From Martinezella rhizogenes (GTDB taxonomy: Bacteria > Pseudomonadota > Alphaproteobacteria > Rhizobiales > Rhizobiaceae), in assembly GCF_007002745.1 (NCBI RefSeq), contig NZ_SGNY01000004.1, positions 186,001-250,000 of the forward strand: 64,000 bases of DNA, read 5' to 3'. Shown here piece after piece: positions 36,414-48,833 of the stretch. Position 1 is the stretch's first letter; each line of letters opens with the position of its first letter. A model generated the notes under the pieces. The model was given only the letters and a program-made list of their open reading frames with translations. It was not told where the DNA came from and made no database searches. The translations under genes and the position numbers were made by a program.

Positions 36414-37259
36414 TTATTTATAAACGGCAGGCTGCAGCGGAATATCAGCAGGCGGCATGTATTGTGCCGTATCGCAACCGTTGAAGACATAACGGCCGCC
36501 AACACGCACTTCATGCGAATAGAGACCCTTGTCACGGCCCGGACCGCCGCCGTTCTCATAACCGAACATGTCGCCCTTGTTGATGTGGCGGAAACGGTAA
36601 CCGATATCGGCCTTCAGGTTACAGGTGACGTCGATCGACGCACCTGCCATCAGGGCGTAAGCGAAGCGCCACTTGCCCTTGCCGCCGTGCTCGGTGGTTG
36701 GGTCGCAGCCGAGGCCATTAACGCTGCACGATGTGTTGCGCAGCTTATCCCACTTGACGTAAGAGCCACCGATACCACCACCGACATAAGGTGTGACACG
36801 GCCATAAGTGCCGAGATCGACATAGGCGTTGGCCATCAGCGTATAGGCTCTCAGCGAGCTCAGATCAGCCGAAACACAGCGACCGGGAACGGAGCCGCAG
36901 AAACCGCTTGTGGAGCCGCGGAAATCCGATTTTCCCATATAGTCGAAGGTTACGTCGCTGCGGAAATAGTTGTTGAACTGGTAACCGACACCGGCGCCAA
37001 CGACATAGCTGTCCTTGATATCAGCCGTATCAAAATCCTGCAGATAACCGCCAGGACCGCCCTGATAATAATGGGCACCGCGCAGTTTGTTGAAAGAATA
37101 GCCGACGTCGCCGCGCAGATACCAGCCGCTAGACTGCGTGATCTGAACTTCCGGCGCTTCGACATAGGCGGGTGCTGGTTCGGCTTGATAAAGGTCGGCG
37201 CCGACGGCGCTTGTGCCGGTCAGCAGAACGGCCAGAAATCCGGCCAGGGCGTTTTTCAT
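36414..37259 (-). CDS. Omp25/OmpA-like outer membrane beta-barrel protein
   Basis: 281-aa outer membrane protein. A signal peptide ends near SAVGA, followed by ADLYQAEPAP, the usual N-terminus of the rhizobial/Brucella Omp25-Omp31 family. The barrel shows alternating strands such as GWYLRGDVGYSFNKL, FRSDVTFDYMGKSDF and a C-terminal VRVGGRYVFNGCD. Four Cys lie in two loops, which suggests disulfides. It starts at the ATG at 37259 with GGAG upstream. It is a single-gene unit with its own terminator. Confidence 0.88.
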   Translation of the reverse strand: MKNALAGFLAVLLTGTSAVGADLYQAEPAPAYVEAPEVQITQSSGWYLRGDVGYSFNKLRGAHYYQGGPGGYLQDFDTADIKDSYVVGAGVGYQFNNYFRSDVTFDYMGKSDFRGSTSGFCGSVPGRCVSADLSSLRAYTLMANAYVDLGTYGRVTPYVGGGIGGSYVKWDKLRNTSCSVNGLGCDPTTEHGGKGKWRFAYALMAGASIDVTCNLKADIGYRFRHINKGDMFGYENGGGPGRDKGLYSHEVRVGGRYVFNGCDTAQYMPPADIPLQPAVYK

Positions 37260-37391
37260 GACTTCCACTCCAGAAGAGGCACGTGCGTTGCGGCAGCTGC
37301 CAGTGAACTGTTCAGTTCTGGAGAGTGGCGTAAAATGGTTAAGTCCCGATTAACCACGATCATTCACTATATTTATTAGCAAATACTCAAA

Positions 37392-37420
37392 GAAAAAGCC
37401 GGCTGGGAGGCCGGCTTTTG
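37392..37420 (-). terminator. glmM terminator
   Basis: GCCGGC/GCCGGC stem (37398-37403 with 37410-37415) flanked by five A and four T, so it could work in both directions. It lies 24 bases after the glmM stop. Confidence 0.75.
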
Positions 37421-37443
37421 TCTTTCGTTACTGTCGCGATAAC

Positions 37444-38796
37444 TCACGCGGCCGAGCGGGCGCTGGAGATGACGCCGACCAGATCGTTGACGATCTTTTC
37501 CACTTTCGCACTGTCGTCACCCTCCGCCATGACGCGGATCAGCGGCTCGGTGCCGGAAGGACGGATGACGAGGCGGCCATTATTGGCCAGCGCGCTTTCC
37601 GCATCGGCGATCGCCTGCAGCACGACCGGATTTTCCAGCGGCTTGCCACCGGAAATGCGCACATTTTTCAAAAGCTGCGGCACCGGCTCGAACTTGCGGC
37701 ATACTTCGCTGACCGTGCGGCCGGAGCGCTTGACCTTGGCGAGAACCTGCAATGCCGCGACAAGACCATCACCGGTCGTGCCGTAATCCGACAATACGAT
37801 ATGGCCGGACTGCTCACCACCAACGTTGAAATTGTGGTTGCGCATATGCTCGACCACATAACGGTCGCCGACCTTGGTGCGGGCAAGTGTGAGGCCCTTG
37901 TCGCCAAGGAACCGTTCCAGGCCAAGGTTGGACATGACGGTCGCGACGATGCCGCCGCCGCGCAGCGTGTTATCGTCGGCCCAGCTATCGGCGATGACGG
38001 CCATCAGCTGGTCGCCGTCAACGATCTCACCGCGTTCATCGACGATGATGACACGGTCCGCATCGCCATCGAGTGCGATGCCGATATCGGCCCGCACCTC
38101 ATGCACCTTCTTCTGCAGGGCTTCCGGATGGGTGGAGCCGCATTCGAGGTTGATATTGATGCCATTCGGTTCGTTGCCGATGGTGACCACTTCAGCGCCG
38201 AGTTCCCAGAGGGCGGCGGGAGCCACCTTGTAGGCTGCGCCATTGGCGCAGTCGATGGCGATCCGCAGGCCGCTCAGCGTCACATCGCGCGGCAAAGTCC
38301 GTTTGACGAATTCGATATAGCGGTAAATATCGCCATCCACGCGCTTGGCGCGGCCGATTTCGCTCGGCTTCGCCAGCTGTGCGTAGATATCCTTGTCGAG
38401 AAGATCTTCGATCTCCAGCTCCAGCTCGTCGGAAAGCTTGTATCCGTCAGGTCCGAAAAGCTTGATGCCATTATCGGAGAAGGGATTGTGCGATGCCGAG
38501 ATCATTACCCCGATATCAGCGCGCAGCGAGCGGGTCAGCATGGCGACGGCGGGCGTCGGAATGGGGCCGAGCAGGAAAACATCGAGGCCGGCTGCGGTGA
38601 AACCGGCAACCAGTGCGTTTTCCAGCATATAACCGGAAAGGCGCGTATCCTTGCCGATGACGACGCGATGGCGATGATGGCCACGGCGGAAGATCGTGCC
38701 GACCGCAATGCCCACACGCATCGCCAGATCCGGCGTCATGGGGAAGACGTTCGATTGTCCGCGGATACCATCGGTTCCGAAATAACGGCGTGCCAT
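37444..38796 (-). CDS. glmM: Phosphoglucosamine mutase
   Basis: 450-aa enzyme that interconverts glucosamine-6-phosphate and glucosamine-1-phosphate for UDP-GlcNAc. It begins [12 protein letters not shown]. The phosphoserine loop is [14 protein letters not shown] (about 98-111), the metal loop DGDADR (about 242-247), the sugar-binding GGEQSGH, and the C-terminal phosphate loop [14 protein letters not shown]. The start at 38796 has GGAG; upstream codons to 38820 are not conserved. It lies downstream of ftsH, as in many bacteria, but behind a terminator. Confidence 0.97.
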   Translation of the reverse strand: MARRYFGTDGIRGQSNVFPMTPDLAMRVGIAVGTIFRRGHHRHRVVIGKDTRLSGYMLENALVAGFTAAGLDVFLLGPIPTPAVAMLTRSLRADIGVMISASHNPFSDNGIKLFGPDGYKLSDELELEIEDLLDKDIYAQLAKPSEIGRAKRVDGDIYRYIEFVKRTLPRDVTLSGLRIAIDCANGAAYKVAPAALWELGAEVVTIGNEPNGININLECGSTHPEALQKKVHEVRADIGIALDGDADRVIIVDERGEIVDGDQLMAVIADSWADDNTLRGGGIVATVMSNLGLERFLGDKGLTLARTKVGDRYVVEHMRNHNFNVGGEQSGHIVLSDYGTTGDGLVAALQVLAKVKRSGRTVSEVCRKFEPVPQLLKNVRISGGKPLENPVVLQAIADAESALANNGRLVIRPSGTEPLIRVMAEGDDSAKVEKIVNDLVGVISSARSAA

Positions 38797-38927
38797 TTGA
38801 ACTCCAAATCTTTCGAGCACTCCGGCAAAGGTGAAAACAGCCGGAAGCGTTTTTGGCTAGATGCCACAAACCACGATAAACAGCACGTAAATTACCGCGA
38901 AAATGGCTTATATCTTGTTACCAAACT

Positions 38928-38960
38928 GAAAAGGCCACCCGGAAACCGGATGGCCTTTTA
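38928..38960 (-). terminator. ftsH terminator
   Basis: A 14-base arm AAAAGGCCACCCGG (38929-38942) pairs with CCGGATGGCCTTTT (38946-38959) with one mismatch; the minus strand ends in a T-run. Confidence 0.75.
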
Positions 38961-38984
38961 CAATAGCTTGGCTGATACAGGCGA

Positions 38985-40949
<1,965 letters not shown>

Positions 40950-41103
40950 CGAACTCCCCGAACTCACACGGACATATCTGCTGCCCGCTATTATGTGCCC
41001 CTAACATAAGGACGACATCTGCCGTTGCCAAGGCGAACGGCGTTATCTGATGCGTTTTGGTGTAAAAAGTATTCCAAGGCAATTCACGAAAAAGAGGCCC
41101 GAT

Positions 41104-42435
41104 TTAAACCGGGGGCTGTGGATATGCCGGGCGACCGAATAAAATTGCGATTGCATTCGCCAACTCAAGGTCGAAACGCGGCAGGAAAAGATCAAATGGT
41201 GCAAGCCGTGTCGTAATCTCGACGCCTCCCGCAAAGGAGGCCGATCCGGCTGCGGCGATTTGCGGCAGGCCCGCCATCGCCGATTTTGCCACCCCGGGCG
41301 GCACCGACGGAAAAAGCCTAGCCGCTTCCAGAGCATCACCCACCCTGCCTGCCGCAACGCGGATCGGAAATGTGGACCCGTTCCTCACTGAAAAACGGTC
41401 GTCCCACAGTCCCTCTTCGGAAGCCTCGAGACGAAGCTCCGGCAGGTTTCGCTGCTCACGGAAAATATAAAGCCCATCCCGCCGGCGATCGAGCAGGACG
41501 CGACCGACCGTCATCCGACCGTTTTCACCGGTTTTGAGAAATTGCAGAACCCGCGCCATGCTGCTCGCAGCCGGGAAATAGGCCCTTCCGCCAAGCGCGG
41601 CGATGAGCGCCGCCAGCCCGTGCCGGAATTCGGGGTGATCGACCAGCTTGCTGTCCACCGGCAATCTGGCGATTGCGGCCTGAAATATCTGCGCGTGCCT
41701 ACGCAGGAAATCGGCGCTTTTTTCAGAAAGCGCGTGCCTTTTCGCGGCGGCCTCCGCATCAGGCTGCACCGGAAAATCGGGAAGCGTCTGCCGCACGCGC
41801 ACGCGCTCATATTTTGTGTTCTCGTTGCTCGGATCGTCAAACCAGCCATGCGAGCGGGATGACACGTAGTCGCGGATTGCCTGCCTCTCACATTTCAGGA
41901 ACGGCCGCATGATCCAATAGCGCCCATCGTATAATACCGCGTCCGCCATGCCCGAGAGGCCGAGATTGTCAGCCCCCGCGCTGCGGGCGGCACGCATCGC
42001 CACGGTTTCCCGTTGGTCGCCGATCGTATGCCCGGTCACGACAAGATCAGCGCCGACCTCCTGGGCAACCCCGGCGATCAGGCGGTAGCGGGCAAGACGG
42101 GATGCTTCGGAGATGCCGGCCGCCGGCTTGATGCCGCCCCATCGGCGCGTGGCATGAAAGATATTCAGTTCGGCACAAAGCGCGGCAACCTTGCGGGCCT
42201 CATCGGCGGATTCCGCTCTCAGTGCATGGTCGACCGTAATGGCGGAAATCCGCAATCCGTCGCGATCCGCCTCCGTCATTACCTGATGTAATACCAGCAA
42301 CAGGCCGGTGGAATCGCTACCGCCGGAGATTGCGACGAGGATATGGGCGGGTTTGCGGAGGCTTTCGATGAAAGACCTTGCCGCCGCAAGCGGCGCAGCT
42401 GTGTTGTCGCTTAGAATGCGGGCATCAACCGGCAT
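41104..42435 (-). CDS. tilS: tRNA(Ile)-lysidine synthase TilS
   Basis: 443-aa PP-loop ATPase that adds lysine to C34 of tRNA-Ile2(CAU), so that it reads AUA codons. The ATP loop is [10 protein letters not shown] (about 34-43), and the NTPase core continues with [14 protein letters not shown] and [16 protein letters not shown]. The C-terminal part is less conserved, as is usual. It sits between ybgF and ftsH, with 30 bases from the ybgF stop, so it is likely part of the ybgF-tilS-ftsH transcript. The ribosome binding site before the ATG is weak. Confidence 0.93.
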   Translation of the reverse strand: MPVDARILSDNTAAPLAAARSFIESLRKPAHILVAISGGSDSTGLLLVLHQVMTEADRDGLRISAITVDHALRAESADEARKVAALCAELNIFHATRRWGGIKPAAGISEASRLARYRLIAGVAQEVGADLVVTGHTIGDQRETVAMRAARSAGADNLGLSGMADAVLYDGRYWIMRPFLKCERQAIRDYVSSRSHGWFDDPSNENTKYERVRVRQTLPDFPVQPDAEAAAKRHALSEKSADFLRRHAQIFQAAIARLPVDSKLVDHPEFRHGLAALIAALGGRAYFPAASSMARVLQFLKTGENGRMTVGRVLLDRRRDGLYIFREQRNLPELRLEASEEGLWDDRFSVRNGSTFPIRVAAGRVGDALEAARLFPSVPPGVAKSAMAGLPQIAAAGSASFAGGVEITTRLAPFDLFLPRFDLELANAIAILFGRPAYPQPPV

Positions 42436-42465
42436 GGAAAGATCGCCACCATGGCAGGAAAAAGA

Positions 42466-43482
42466 TCAGCAGCTCAGCCGCTTCTGTTCGCTTGCAACCT
42501 TGTTCAGTACGGTCTTCGACGCACTGGGATAACGCTTCGGCACCTCGCGCAGCGTAGCGCAGGCGGTTTCGGTATTGTCGAGAGCTGCAAGCGACATGCC
42601 GAGCTTCATCAACATTTCCGGAGCCTTGGGAGATTTGCCATAGGCCTGGTGACCATTGAGGAAGGTTTTTGCCGCCTCGTTGAACTTGCCCTGCGAATAT
42701 TGCGCCTCGCCCAGCCAGAAGCTTGCATCCGCTGCCTTGGTGCCTTTGGGATAACCCTGCAGATACTGCTGGAACCCCTGCTCCGCCAGCCTGTAATCGC
42801 CGGACAGAACATGGCCGTAAGCGGCCTGATAAATATCGCTTTCGCTGGTCAGCGCCGCTGTGTTGACCGGATCGGTCGTCTTGCGCGGCGTATTGCCGGT
42901 GGTCACACCGGGAAGACTGCCGGAAGAATTGTTGGCACCCTGATTGAGCGTCCCACCGATCGGCATTCCCTTGGAATCAAGCTCGATCGAGCCGAGCGTC
43001 GTCTCTCCCGGTGCACCTGTCGGTGCATTGGATGGAGCAGACGGCGAAACGGAAGCGCCACCCTCGGGTGGCGTTTCGATGATCGTTGCAACGTCGTCGG
43101 TCGGCGGCGTGCCCGGACTGACCGGACTGGCTTCCGCCTTCTTTTTCGGCGCCGTAGGACTTGCGCCCTTGCCGCCGGCATTACCACTTTCCAGTTCCTG
43201 GAAGCGGAATTCATTGTCTTCCTGCGCCTTACGGATCGTTTCCTGCATCTGCAGAAGCTGGAAGCTCATTTCCTCGATACGGCCGTTGAGCTGCCGGATC
43301 TGCTCTTCAAGCTGCTGAACCCGATACGCTTCGTTGGCCTGAACCCGGATGACCGGGGCCTGCTGAGAGTTGATCGTGCCGAAGCTACCCCCCGCACCGA
43401 ACAGCGGACCCGAAACGGCAATGCCGCTCAGGCCGGTGCAGGCTGCAAGCCCCAGCATTCCCGCCACGACAAGTTTCTTCAT
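42466..43482 (-). CDS. ybgF: Tol-Pal system coordinator CpoB/YbgF
   Basis: 338-aa periplasmic protein. It has a signal peptide with a possible lipobox-like LAAC, a coiled-coil trimerisation region (about 50-110, VQQLEEQIRQLNGRIEEM) and a long Pro/Gly/Ala-rich linker (about 110-210). A TPR domain (about 215-335) includes YQAAYGHVLSGDYRLAEQGF and GTKAADASFWLGEAQY. CpoB links peptidoglycan synthesis to outer-membrane constriction through TolA. It follows pal after a terminator. The linker is longer than in E. coli. Confidence 0.93.
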   Translation of the reverse strand: MKKLVVAGMLGLAACTGLSGIAVSGPLFGAGGSFGTINSQQAPVIRVQANEAYRVQQLEEQIRQLNGRIEEMSFQLLQMQETIRKAQEDNEFRFQELESGNAGGKGASPTAPKKKAEASPVSPGTPPTDDVATIIETPPEGGASVSPSAPSNAPTGAPGETTLGSIELDSKGMPIGGTLNQGANNSSGSLPGVTTGNTPRKTTDPVNTAALTSESDIYQAAYGHVLSGDYRLAEQGFQQYLQGYPKGTKAADASFWLGEAQYSQGKFNEAAKTFLNGHQAYGKSPKAPEMLMKLGMSLAALDNTETACATLREVPKRYPSASKTVLNKVASEQKRLSC

Positions 43483-43576
43483 CTCATTCGTCCTGCCTTA
43501 ACTGATTTGCACCGGAATGGCGCAAGCCGGATTTTTTCCATATCAACCAAAAAAGCAACTTAACTTCGGCCAAACT

Positions 43577-43613
43577 ATGAAAAAAACGAAAGGCGGCCCG
43601 AAGACCGCCTTCC
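43577..43613 (-). terminator. pal terminator
   Basis: AAGGCGG/CCGCCTT stem (43590-43596 with 43605-43611). On the minus strand it is followed by TCGTTTTTTT. It lies 30 bases after the pal stop. Confidence 0.8.
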
Positions 43614-43640
43614 ATTCAAGATCACAATAACGTCAGGCAA

Positions 43641-44171
43641 TCACATGCCCGCGCCACCAAGAACTGTCACGGCGCGGCGGTTCTGCGACCAGCACGAGAT
43701 GTCGTCACAAACGGCGACCGGACGCTCCTTACCGTAGGAGATCGTCTTCATGCGGTTTGCCGGAACGCCCTGGGAAGCCAGGAAGTCACGGGTCGAAGCC
43801 GCACGACGGGCGCCGAGCGCGAGGTTGTATTCACGCGTACCGCGTTCGTCGGCATGGCCTTCGACGGTGATGGCGTAGTTCGGGTAACGGGCAAGCCACT
43901 GGGCCTGGCGCTGCAGGGTCTGCTGCGCATCGGCGCGGATCGAGGTCGAGTCCGTATCGAAGAAGATGCGGTCGCCGACATTGACCGTGAAGTCCTGCTG
44001 GGAGCCCGGCGTTGCGGAACCTGCGCCACCGAGACCGAGTTCACCGGCATTGTTCGGCATGTTCTTCTTCGCGCAGCCTGCAAGGGCAAGTGCGAGCGTC
44101 ATGGCGATAACAGCCGGGTTACGGGCCAGTTTCTGCATCGGGCTGAGTGCCGAAATGTGTGTACGGCTCAT
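43641..44171 (-). CDS. pal: Peptidoglycan-associated lipoprotein Pal
   Basis: 176-aa outer membrane lipoprotein with a signal sequence and lipobox LAGC (Cys near residue 33). A C-terminal OmpA-like domain has the peptidoglycan-binding sequence NYAITVEGHADERGTREYNLALGARRA. It anchors the outer membrane to the cell wall and binds TolB. The ATG at 44171 has GGAGAG; an internal ATG (MQKLARN) 12 codons later is a weaker option. It lies directly downstream of tolB but behind a strong terminator. Confidence 0.96.
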   Translation of the reverse strand: MSRTHISALSPMQKLARNPAVIAMTLALALAGCAKKNMPNNAGELGLGGAGSATPGSQQDFTVNVGDRIFFDTDSTSIRADAQQTLQRQAQWLARYPNYAITVEGHADERGTREYNLALGARRAASTRDFLASQGVPANRMKTISYGKERPVAVCDDISCWSQNRRAVTVLGGAGM

Positions 44172-44334
44172 CGCCGGTCTCTCCTTGGAAATTTCAATAA
44201 CGTTGCCAGACACTAACTGATCGCGGTTAATAGCCGGCAAACGCTTATGGTTAACAGAAAGGAAATGTCCCACTTTTTTGCTCCCTCACAACACTTTGCG
44301 GCAAGAAAGAGGCATTTTCCCGTGTGGCATGCGT

Positions 44335-44371
44335 AAAACATGACGGCGCCGGAGTTACCGGCGCCGTCATG
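44335..44371 (-). terminator. tolB terminator
   Basis: A 14-bp perfect inverted repeat CATGACGGCGCCGG (44339-44352) with CCGGCGCCGTCATG (44358-44371), followed on the minus strand by TTTTACG. It lies 10 bases after the tolB stop. Confidence 0.8.
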
Positions 44372-44381
44372 GCAGTTAATA

Positions 44382-45689
44382 TCAGTCCAGAAGCGGCGAC
44401 CATGCCGGGTCCGAAGCAAAGGTTGGCGTCTTGATGAGCTGTTCATTGTAGCCCGTCAGGTCGATCGAATAGAGCTGCGGGCCGCCCGCACCGGCGTTCT
44501 GGCGGAAGAACATCAGCACGCGGCCATTCGGTGCCCAGGTGGGACCTTCATTGTGGAAGCCGCTGGTCAGAATGCGCTCACCCGAACCGTCGGTCTTCAT
44601 CACGCCGATCGAGAACTTGCCGCCCGACTGCTTAGTGAAGGCGATCAGATCGCCGCGCGGCGACCAAACCGGCGTGGAATAGGAACCGTCGCCGAAAGAA
44701 AGACGCTGCTGGCCGGAACCATCGGCATTCATCACATAAATCTGCTGGCGGCCGCCACGGTCGCTTTCAAAGGCGACGCGCTGGCCATCCGGCGAAAATG
44801 ACGGCGCCGTATCGATCGCCGACGTGTTCGTCAGGCGGGTCGTGGTGCGCGAACGCAGATCCATGGTGTAGATATTGGCGTTGCCATCCTGCTGAAGGCT
44901 CATGATGACCTTCTGTCCATCCGGCGAGAAGCGCGGCGAGAACGTCATGCCGGGGAAATTGCCGACCACTTCGCGCTGTCCGGTTTCCAGCTGCAGCAGG
45001 TAAACGCGCGGCTGCTGGCCTTCGAAGGACATGTAGGTCACTTCCTGACGGTTCGGCGAGAAACGCGGCGTCAGAACGATGTCGTTCGAATTGGTTAGGT
45101 TGCGGACGTTGAAACCGTCCTGGTCCATGATCGACAACTGGCGCTTGCGAGCTGTCTTCGGGCCGCTTTCAGAGACAAAGACAACGCGGGTGTCGAAATA
45201 ACCCTTTTCGCCGGTGATGCGCTCATAGATCGCATCCGCGATGATGTGGGCGACGCGACGCCAGTTTTCCGGCTGGGTGAAGAATTGCTGGCCGGTCATC
45301 TGCTGGCCTGCGAAAGTATCCCACAGGCGGAACTCGGCGCGCAGGCGACCATCGCTTTCGCGCGTCACACGGCCAGTCACGAGCGCCTGTGCGTTGATGA
45401 CCTTCCAGTCTTCGAAACGGGGCTGCTGATCCGGACTGGTAATCTTTTCGATGAAGGCGCTCTTGTTGACCGGCGCGAAAAGGCCGGAACGCTGCAGGTC
45501 GGCGGCGATGACCGCCGAGACCTGTGCGCCGATACCGTCGCTCGACATGAAGTCGGTGATGGCGATGGGCAGCGGCTCGACGTTACCCTTGTTGATGTTG
45601 ATTTCCACCCGCGCAAAAGCCGGTGCGGAGAAAACCGACATGAGGGCCGCGACAGCGAGCACCAGCCGGATCGGCGAAAATATCTTCAT
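44382..45689 (-). CDS. tolB: Tol-Pal system beta-propeller protein TolB
   Basis: 435-aa periplasmic protein with a signal peptide ending APAFA, an N-terminal alpha/beta domain (about 25-160) and a six-bladed beta propeller built from WD40-like repeats such as [30 protein letters not shown] and [15 protein letters not shown]. It binds Pal and OmpA-like proteins. I prefer the ATG at 45689 (GAAAGG nine bases upstream). The ATG at 45713 overlaps the tolA stop as ATGA and would allow coupling, so it is a real alternative adding eight residues. Confidence 0.95.
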   Translation of the reverse strand: MKIFSPIRLVLAVAALMSVFSAPAFARVEININKGNVEPLPIAITDFMSSDGIGAQVSAVIAADLQRSGLFAPVNKSAFIEKITSPDQQPRFEDWKVINAQALVTGRVTRESDGRLRAEFRLWDTFAGQQMTGQQFFTQPENWRRVAHIIADAIYERITGEKGYFDTRVVFVSESGPKTARKRQLSIMDQDGFNVRNLTNSNDIVLTPRFSPNRQEVTYMSFEGQQPRVYLLQLETGQREVVGNFPGMTFSPRFSPDGQKVIMSLQQDGNANIYTMDLRSRTTTRLTNTSAIDTAPSFSPDGQRVAFESDRGGRQQIYVMNADGSGQQRLSFGDGSYSTPVWSPRGDLIAFTKQSGGKFSIGVMKTDGSGERILTSGFHNEGPTWAPNGRVLMFFRQNAGAGGPQLYSIDLTGYNEQLIKTPTFASDPAWSPLLD

Positions 45690-45709
45690 GTTGCCAGGCC
45701 TTTCAGCAT

Positions 45710-46879
45710 TCATAGCAATTCACTGGGATCGAAGTTCACAACGACTTCGTTCCATGCGTCATATTTGTCGGCAGGAAGGTTCGTGAACGGAGCAGAACGC
45801 ATGATGGCGCGATAGGCTCCGCCGGAAAGAGCACGGCGCGTTCCTTCGGAACCACCCGTCGCCTCGATCTCGGGCCGACCGATGATGGTTCCATCACGGT
45901 CGAGCTTCATGGTGACCCGAACGCGAACGTCCGAGGCATCCGCCATGCCGGGAATGATCTGCCAGTTCTTCTGGATCGCACCACGTAGCGCATCCATTTC
46001 CGTCTGGCTGAGCGTCGAACCGCCCGTTGTCTTTTTACCGCCAAGCGACGCCGTCTGTGTCGACCGCTTCGCGCCGCCTCCGGAGGGTGCCTGTTTGTTC
46101 AACAGGGCTGCAACATCGTCGGCGTTGAAATCACTTTCCTTGGACGAGGCGGATTTAGCCGTTTCCTGCTTCTTCTCGCCCGGCTTCTTGTCGGAAGGCT
46201 TGTCGGTGGACTTTGCCTGGTCGGGCTTGGTCTCGGCCGGTTTTTCAGCAGGCTTCTGCTCGGCAGGCTTGGTTTCTGCCTGTTTCGGCTCTTCCGGCTT
46301 CGGCGGTTCGGGGCGGGAGTTCGGGCGCGGCACGTTCTGCGGCACGGGGATTTCGGCCGGCTCCTGCGTGGCCGGCGGCGGTTCTTCCGCCTTGGTTTCC
46401 TGCGGCGGCGGTTCCGTCTTCGGCTGCGGCGCTATTTCCGGTTTGGTCTGCGGCAAGGCGGCCATTTCCTGCGGCTTCGGAGCCGAGGTTTCTTCCTTGA
46501 CGATTTCCTTTACTTCATTCGCCTTGGTATCGACGACCGGCTGCGGCTTTTCCTGCTTTGGCGGGGCAGCGGCGCTGATATTGTCATTGGGCTTTGTCGT
46601 CGGCGTCGGCGGCGCTTCTATATCGGCGGTGTTATTACCGATATTCTGGGCGTTTTCGATGATGTCAGGGCGTGTGGTCGGAACAGGAGCCGATTTTTCG
46701 GCCTTCGGAGCGTTCTTGTCGCCCTGCTGGATCTGGGTCAATTCCTCGATAGGCACCAGTTCCACCGGCAAGGCCTCGGCCTGCGATACGTCGAGCGGTT
46801 CCGGCGAGCCCAGGGAAACCAGGGCGAAAGCCAGAAGCGACGCATGCACGATCGCGGATGTGGTGATGCTGCCCTTCAT
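45710..46879 (-). CDS. tolA: Cell envelope integrity protein TolA
   Basis: 389-aa protein with an N-terminal membrane anchor (about 5-27), a long low-complexity Pro/Glu/Lys/Thr-rich arm (about 60-260, with repeated [12 protein letters not shown] units) and a small C-terminal domain (about 285-389, [27 protein letters not shown]). It links the TolQR motor to TolB-Pal across the periplasm. The arm is proline-rich rather than the alanine-rich helix of E. coli, as is usual in rhizobia. The gap to tolR is nine bases. Confidence 0.93.
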   Translation of the reverse strand: MKGSITTSAIVHASLLAFALVSLGSPEPLDVSQAEALPVELVPIEELTQIQQGDKNAPKAEKSAPVPTTRPDIIENAQNIGNNTADIEAPPTPTTKPNDNISAAAPPKQEKPQPVVDTKANEVKEIVKEETSAPKPQEMAALPQTKPEIAPQPKTEPPPQETKAEEPPPATQEPAEIPVPQNVPRPNSRPEPPKPEEPKQAETKPAEQKPAEKPAETKPDQAKSTDKPSDKKPGEKKQETAKSASSKESDFNADDVAALLNKQAPSGGGAKRSTQTASLGGKKTTGGSTLSQTEMDALRGAIQKNWQIIPGMADASDVRVRVTMKLDRDGTIIGRPEIEATGGSEGTRRALSGGAYRAIMRSAPFTNLPADKYDAWNEVVVNFDPSELL

Positions 46880-46888
46880 CGTTTTACG

Positions 46889-47350
46889 TCAATTGTCCTG
46901 TTTCTGCTGGGTCACAAGGCCGATATTCTTGAAGCCTGCCGCCTGGATACGCGCCATCACATCGGCGACGACGCCGTATGCGGCAACGGAATCCGCGCGG
47001 ACGAAGATACGTTCGTTATAACCTGTCGTGGCGATTGCCTGCAGCTTGTCGGCCACCTCGGCCGCCTGGATTTCGGTTTCCTGCAAATGGATCTGGCCAT
47101 TGGCATTGACGGAAATCGTGATCGGCTGCGTGTCCGAATTCAGCGCATTGGCGGATGTCTGCGGCAGATCGATCGGCACGCCGACCGTCATCATCGGTGC
47201 CGCCACCATGAAGATGATAAGCAGCACGAGCATGACGTCGACCAGCGGCGTTACGTTGATCTCGCTGATCGCGCCGCCTTTGCGCCGTCCGCCGCGCCCA
47301 CCCCGGCGTCCACCGGAACCGCCGCCGCCGCCACCTGCTGACATACCCAT
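46889..47350 (-). CDS. tolR: TolR, ExbD/TolR family
   Basis: 153-aa inner membrane protein with one transmembrane segment that starts with the proton-relay aspartate (NVTPLVDVMLVLLIIFMV, Asp near residue 38) and a periplasmic domain. The cytoplasmic N-terminus is very rich in Gly and Arg (GGGGGGSGGRRGGRGGRR). It works with TolQ as the proton-driven motor of the Tol-Pal system. Confidence 0.96.
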   Translation of the reverse strand: MGMSAGGGGGGSGGRRGGRGGRRKGGAISEINVTPLVDVMLVLLIIFMVAAPMMTVGVPIDLPQTSANALNSDTQPITISVNANGQIHLQETEIQAAEVADKLQAIATTGYNERIFVRADSVAAYGVVADVMARIQAAGFKNIGLVTQQKQDN

Positions 47351-47411
47351 AGTTTTTACTCCATTTTGCCTTGCGGCAAATTACTGCACAGCATGCAAGT
47401 TGCGCGGCCGC

Positions 47412-48131
47412 TTACTGGGCGGCCTGCCGTGTCTGAAGTTTTTCATCGATCTGGCGCGACAGGATCGCGGAGAACTCGTCTGCGAAACCTTCCATGCGGG
47501 CGGAAAGCTTGTGCGCATCAGCCGTGAACTTGTTATAGGCGATAACCGCGGGAATAGCCGCGACAAGGCCGATGGCCGTTGCCAGAAGCGCTTCAGCGAT
47601 ACCGGGCGCCACAACCGCAAGGTTGGTCGACTTCGAACCGGCAATCGCCTGGAACGAGGTCATGATACCCACAACCGTACCGAAGAGGCCGATAAAGGGA
47701 CCGGCCGAACCGATGGTGGCCAGCGAACCGAGGCGGGCCTCATATTGTTCGCCTTCACGCGCAATCGTCACGTCCATTGCCCGATCGATGCGCATCTGCA
47801 GACCGATGGGAGAACGCGCGCCGCGCTCGAATGATTTTTTCCATTCCCGCATGGCGGAAACGAAAATAGCTGCAAGACCGCCATTCTGGCGTTCCGCCAG
47901 CGTGCGATAAAGCTCCTCAAGCGACTGGCCCGACCAGAACACCTGTTCGAACTGGTCGAACTGGCGCTTTGCCTTGCCGAAGCTCACATATTTGTCAAAG
48001 ACGATCGCCCACGTCCAGACCGAGGCGGCGATAAGTCCGATCATCACGAGCTTCACGATGAGGCCCGCCTGCATAAACAGTGCCCAGAGACTTACATCGT
48101 GCGTCGCCGCTGCCAAACCTGCCTGTTCCAT
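47412..48131 (-). CDS. tolQ: TolQ, MotA/TolQ/ExbB proton channel
   Basis: 239-aa inner membrane protein with three transmembrane segments (about 17-40, 130-155 and 170-195), including the channel sequences GSAGPFIGLFGTVVGIM and AEALLATAIGLVAAIPAVIAYN. The ATG at 48131 (MEQAGLAA) is where family members begin. The frame is open to 48269, but that part is not conserved. It heads tolQRAB. A gap of 261 bp separates it from ybgC. Confidence 0.95.
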   Translation of the reverse strand: MEQAGLAAATHDVSLWALFMQAGLIVKLVMIGLIAASVWTWAIVFDKYVSFGKAKRQFDQFEQVFWSGQSLEELYRTLAERQNGGLAAIFVSAMREWKKSFERGARSPIGLQMRIDRAMDVTIAREGEQYEARLGSLATIGSAGPFIGLFGTVVGIMTSFQAIAGSKSTNLAVVAPGIAEALLATAIGLVAAIPAVIAYNKFTADAHKLSARMEGFADEFSAILSRQIDEKLQTRQAAQ

Positions 48132-48392
48132 AAATATCCAATCCCCGAATCCAAACGCCCGGTACGGGACCGGGCGATTCAAACGCGTGTTAACGCTCGA
48201 AGTCATGCGGCCGCAGCCGTTAACCCCTTTGCCATACCCCGATACTTGCCAGTAAGCCTTACTTGCCAATAAATTTGGTGAAAGGAAGGCGTGCGCCGCA
48301 CAAATGCCAGTTGCTAAAGTAAGACACCATTATGGTTAAAGGAGTGTTACAACCGGGGCACGCCGGGTGGATTTACTGAACCCGGCCGCCAA

Positions 48393-48833
48393 TTACTTCA
48401 GGAATTTTTCCGCAACCGTCTCCGGAAGACGCCTTGGCCGGCCATTGGCATTGATGACGGCGATGATGACCTTGGCGGCGACCAGCAGGGTTTCACCACG
48501 CCGGATTTCCTGATTGAGCACCATTTTTGCGCCGCCGGCCTTTTCGGTCACCGTGGTGATCGTCAAGACATCATCCATCCGCGCCGGGGTCTTGAAATCG
48601 ATCTCCATGCGATGAACGACGAAGACAAGGCCCTCCTCGTCAGCGGTCAAAAGCGCGCTCTGCTCGCAGCCGAGGCAACGCAGGTAATCGGTACGGCCGC
48701 GCTCGAGAAAATGCAGGTAGCGCGCGTGATAAACGAGGCCGGAAAAATCCGTGTCCTCGTAATAGACGCGTTGTGTCAGGCGGTGCCCATGTTCGATGAG
48801 TTCGCCGGAAAGCGAAACCACAAGCTCGCTCAT
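48393..48833 (-). CDS. ybgC: Tol-Pal-associated acyl-CoA thioesterase YbgC
   Basis: 146-aa hot-dog thioesterase with the 4-hydroxybenzoyl-CoA thioesterase active-site region RVYYEDTDFSGLVYHARYLHFLERGRTDYLR (catalytic Asp in the DTD segment). It hydrolyses short or medium acyl-CoA and is commonly linked to tolQRAB. Here its ATG overlaps the stop of the NUDIX gene by four bases, so it is the last gene of a DinB-NUDIX-NUDIX-ybgC unit. Confidence 0.94.
   Translation of the reverse strand: MSELVVSLSGELIEHGHRLTQRVYYEDTDFSGLVYHARYLHFLERGRTDYLRCLGCEQSALLTADEEGLVFVVHRMEIDFKTPARMDDVLTITTVTEKAGGAKMVLNQEIRRGETLLVAAKVIIAVINANGRPRRLPETVAEKFLK

Noticed and set aside
46213-46500. Repeated short units that look like a tandem repeat locus
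   Set aside because: They are the Lys/Pro/Glu/Ala-rich arm of TolA; the repetition comes from the protein composition, not from a DNA repeat element.
46844-47341. Low-complexity region near tolR that might be a separate gene
   Set aside because: It is the Gly/Arg-rich N-terminus of TolR and its opposite strand.
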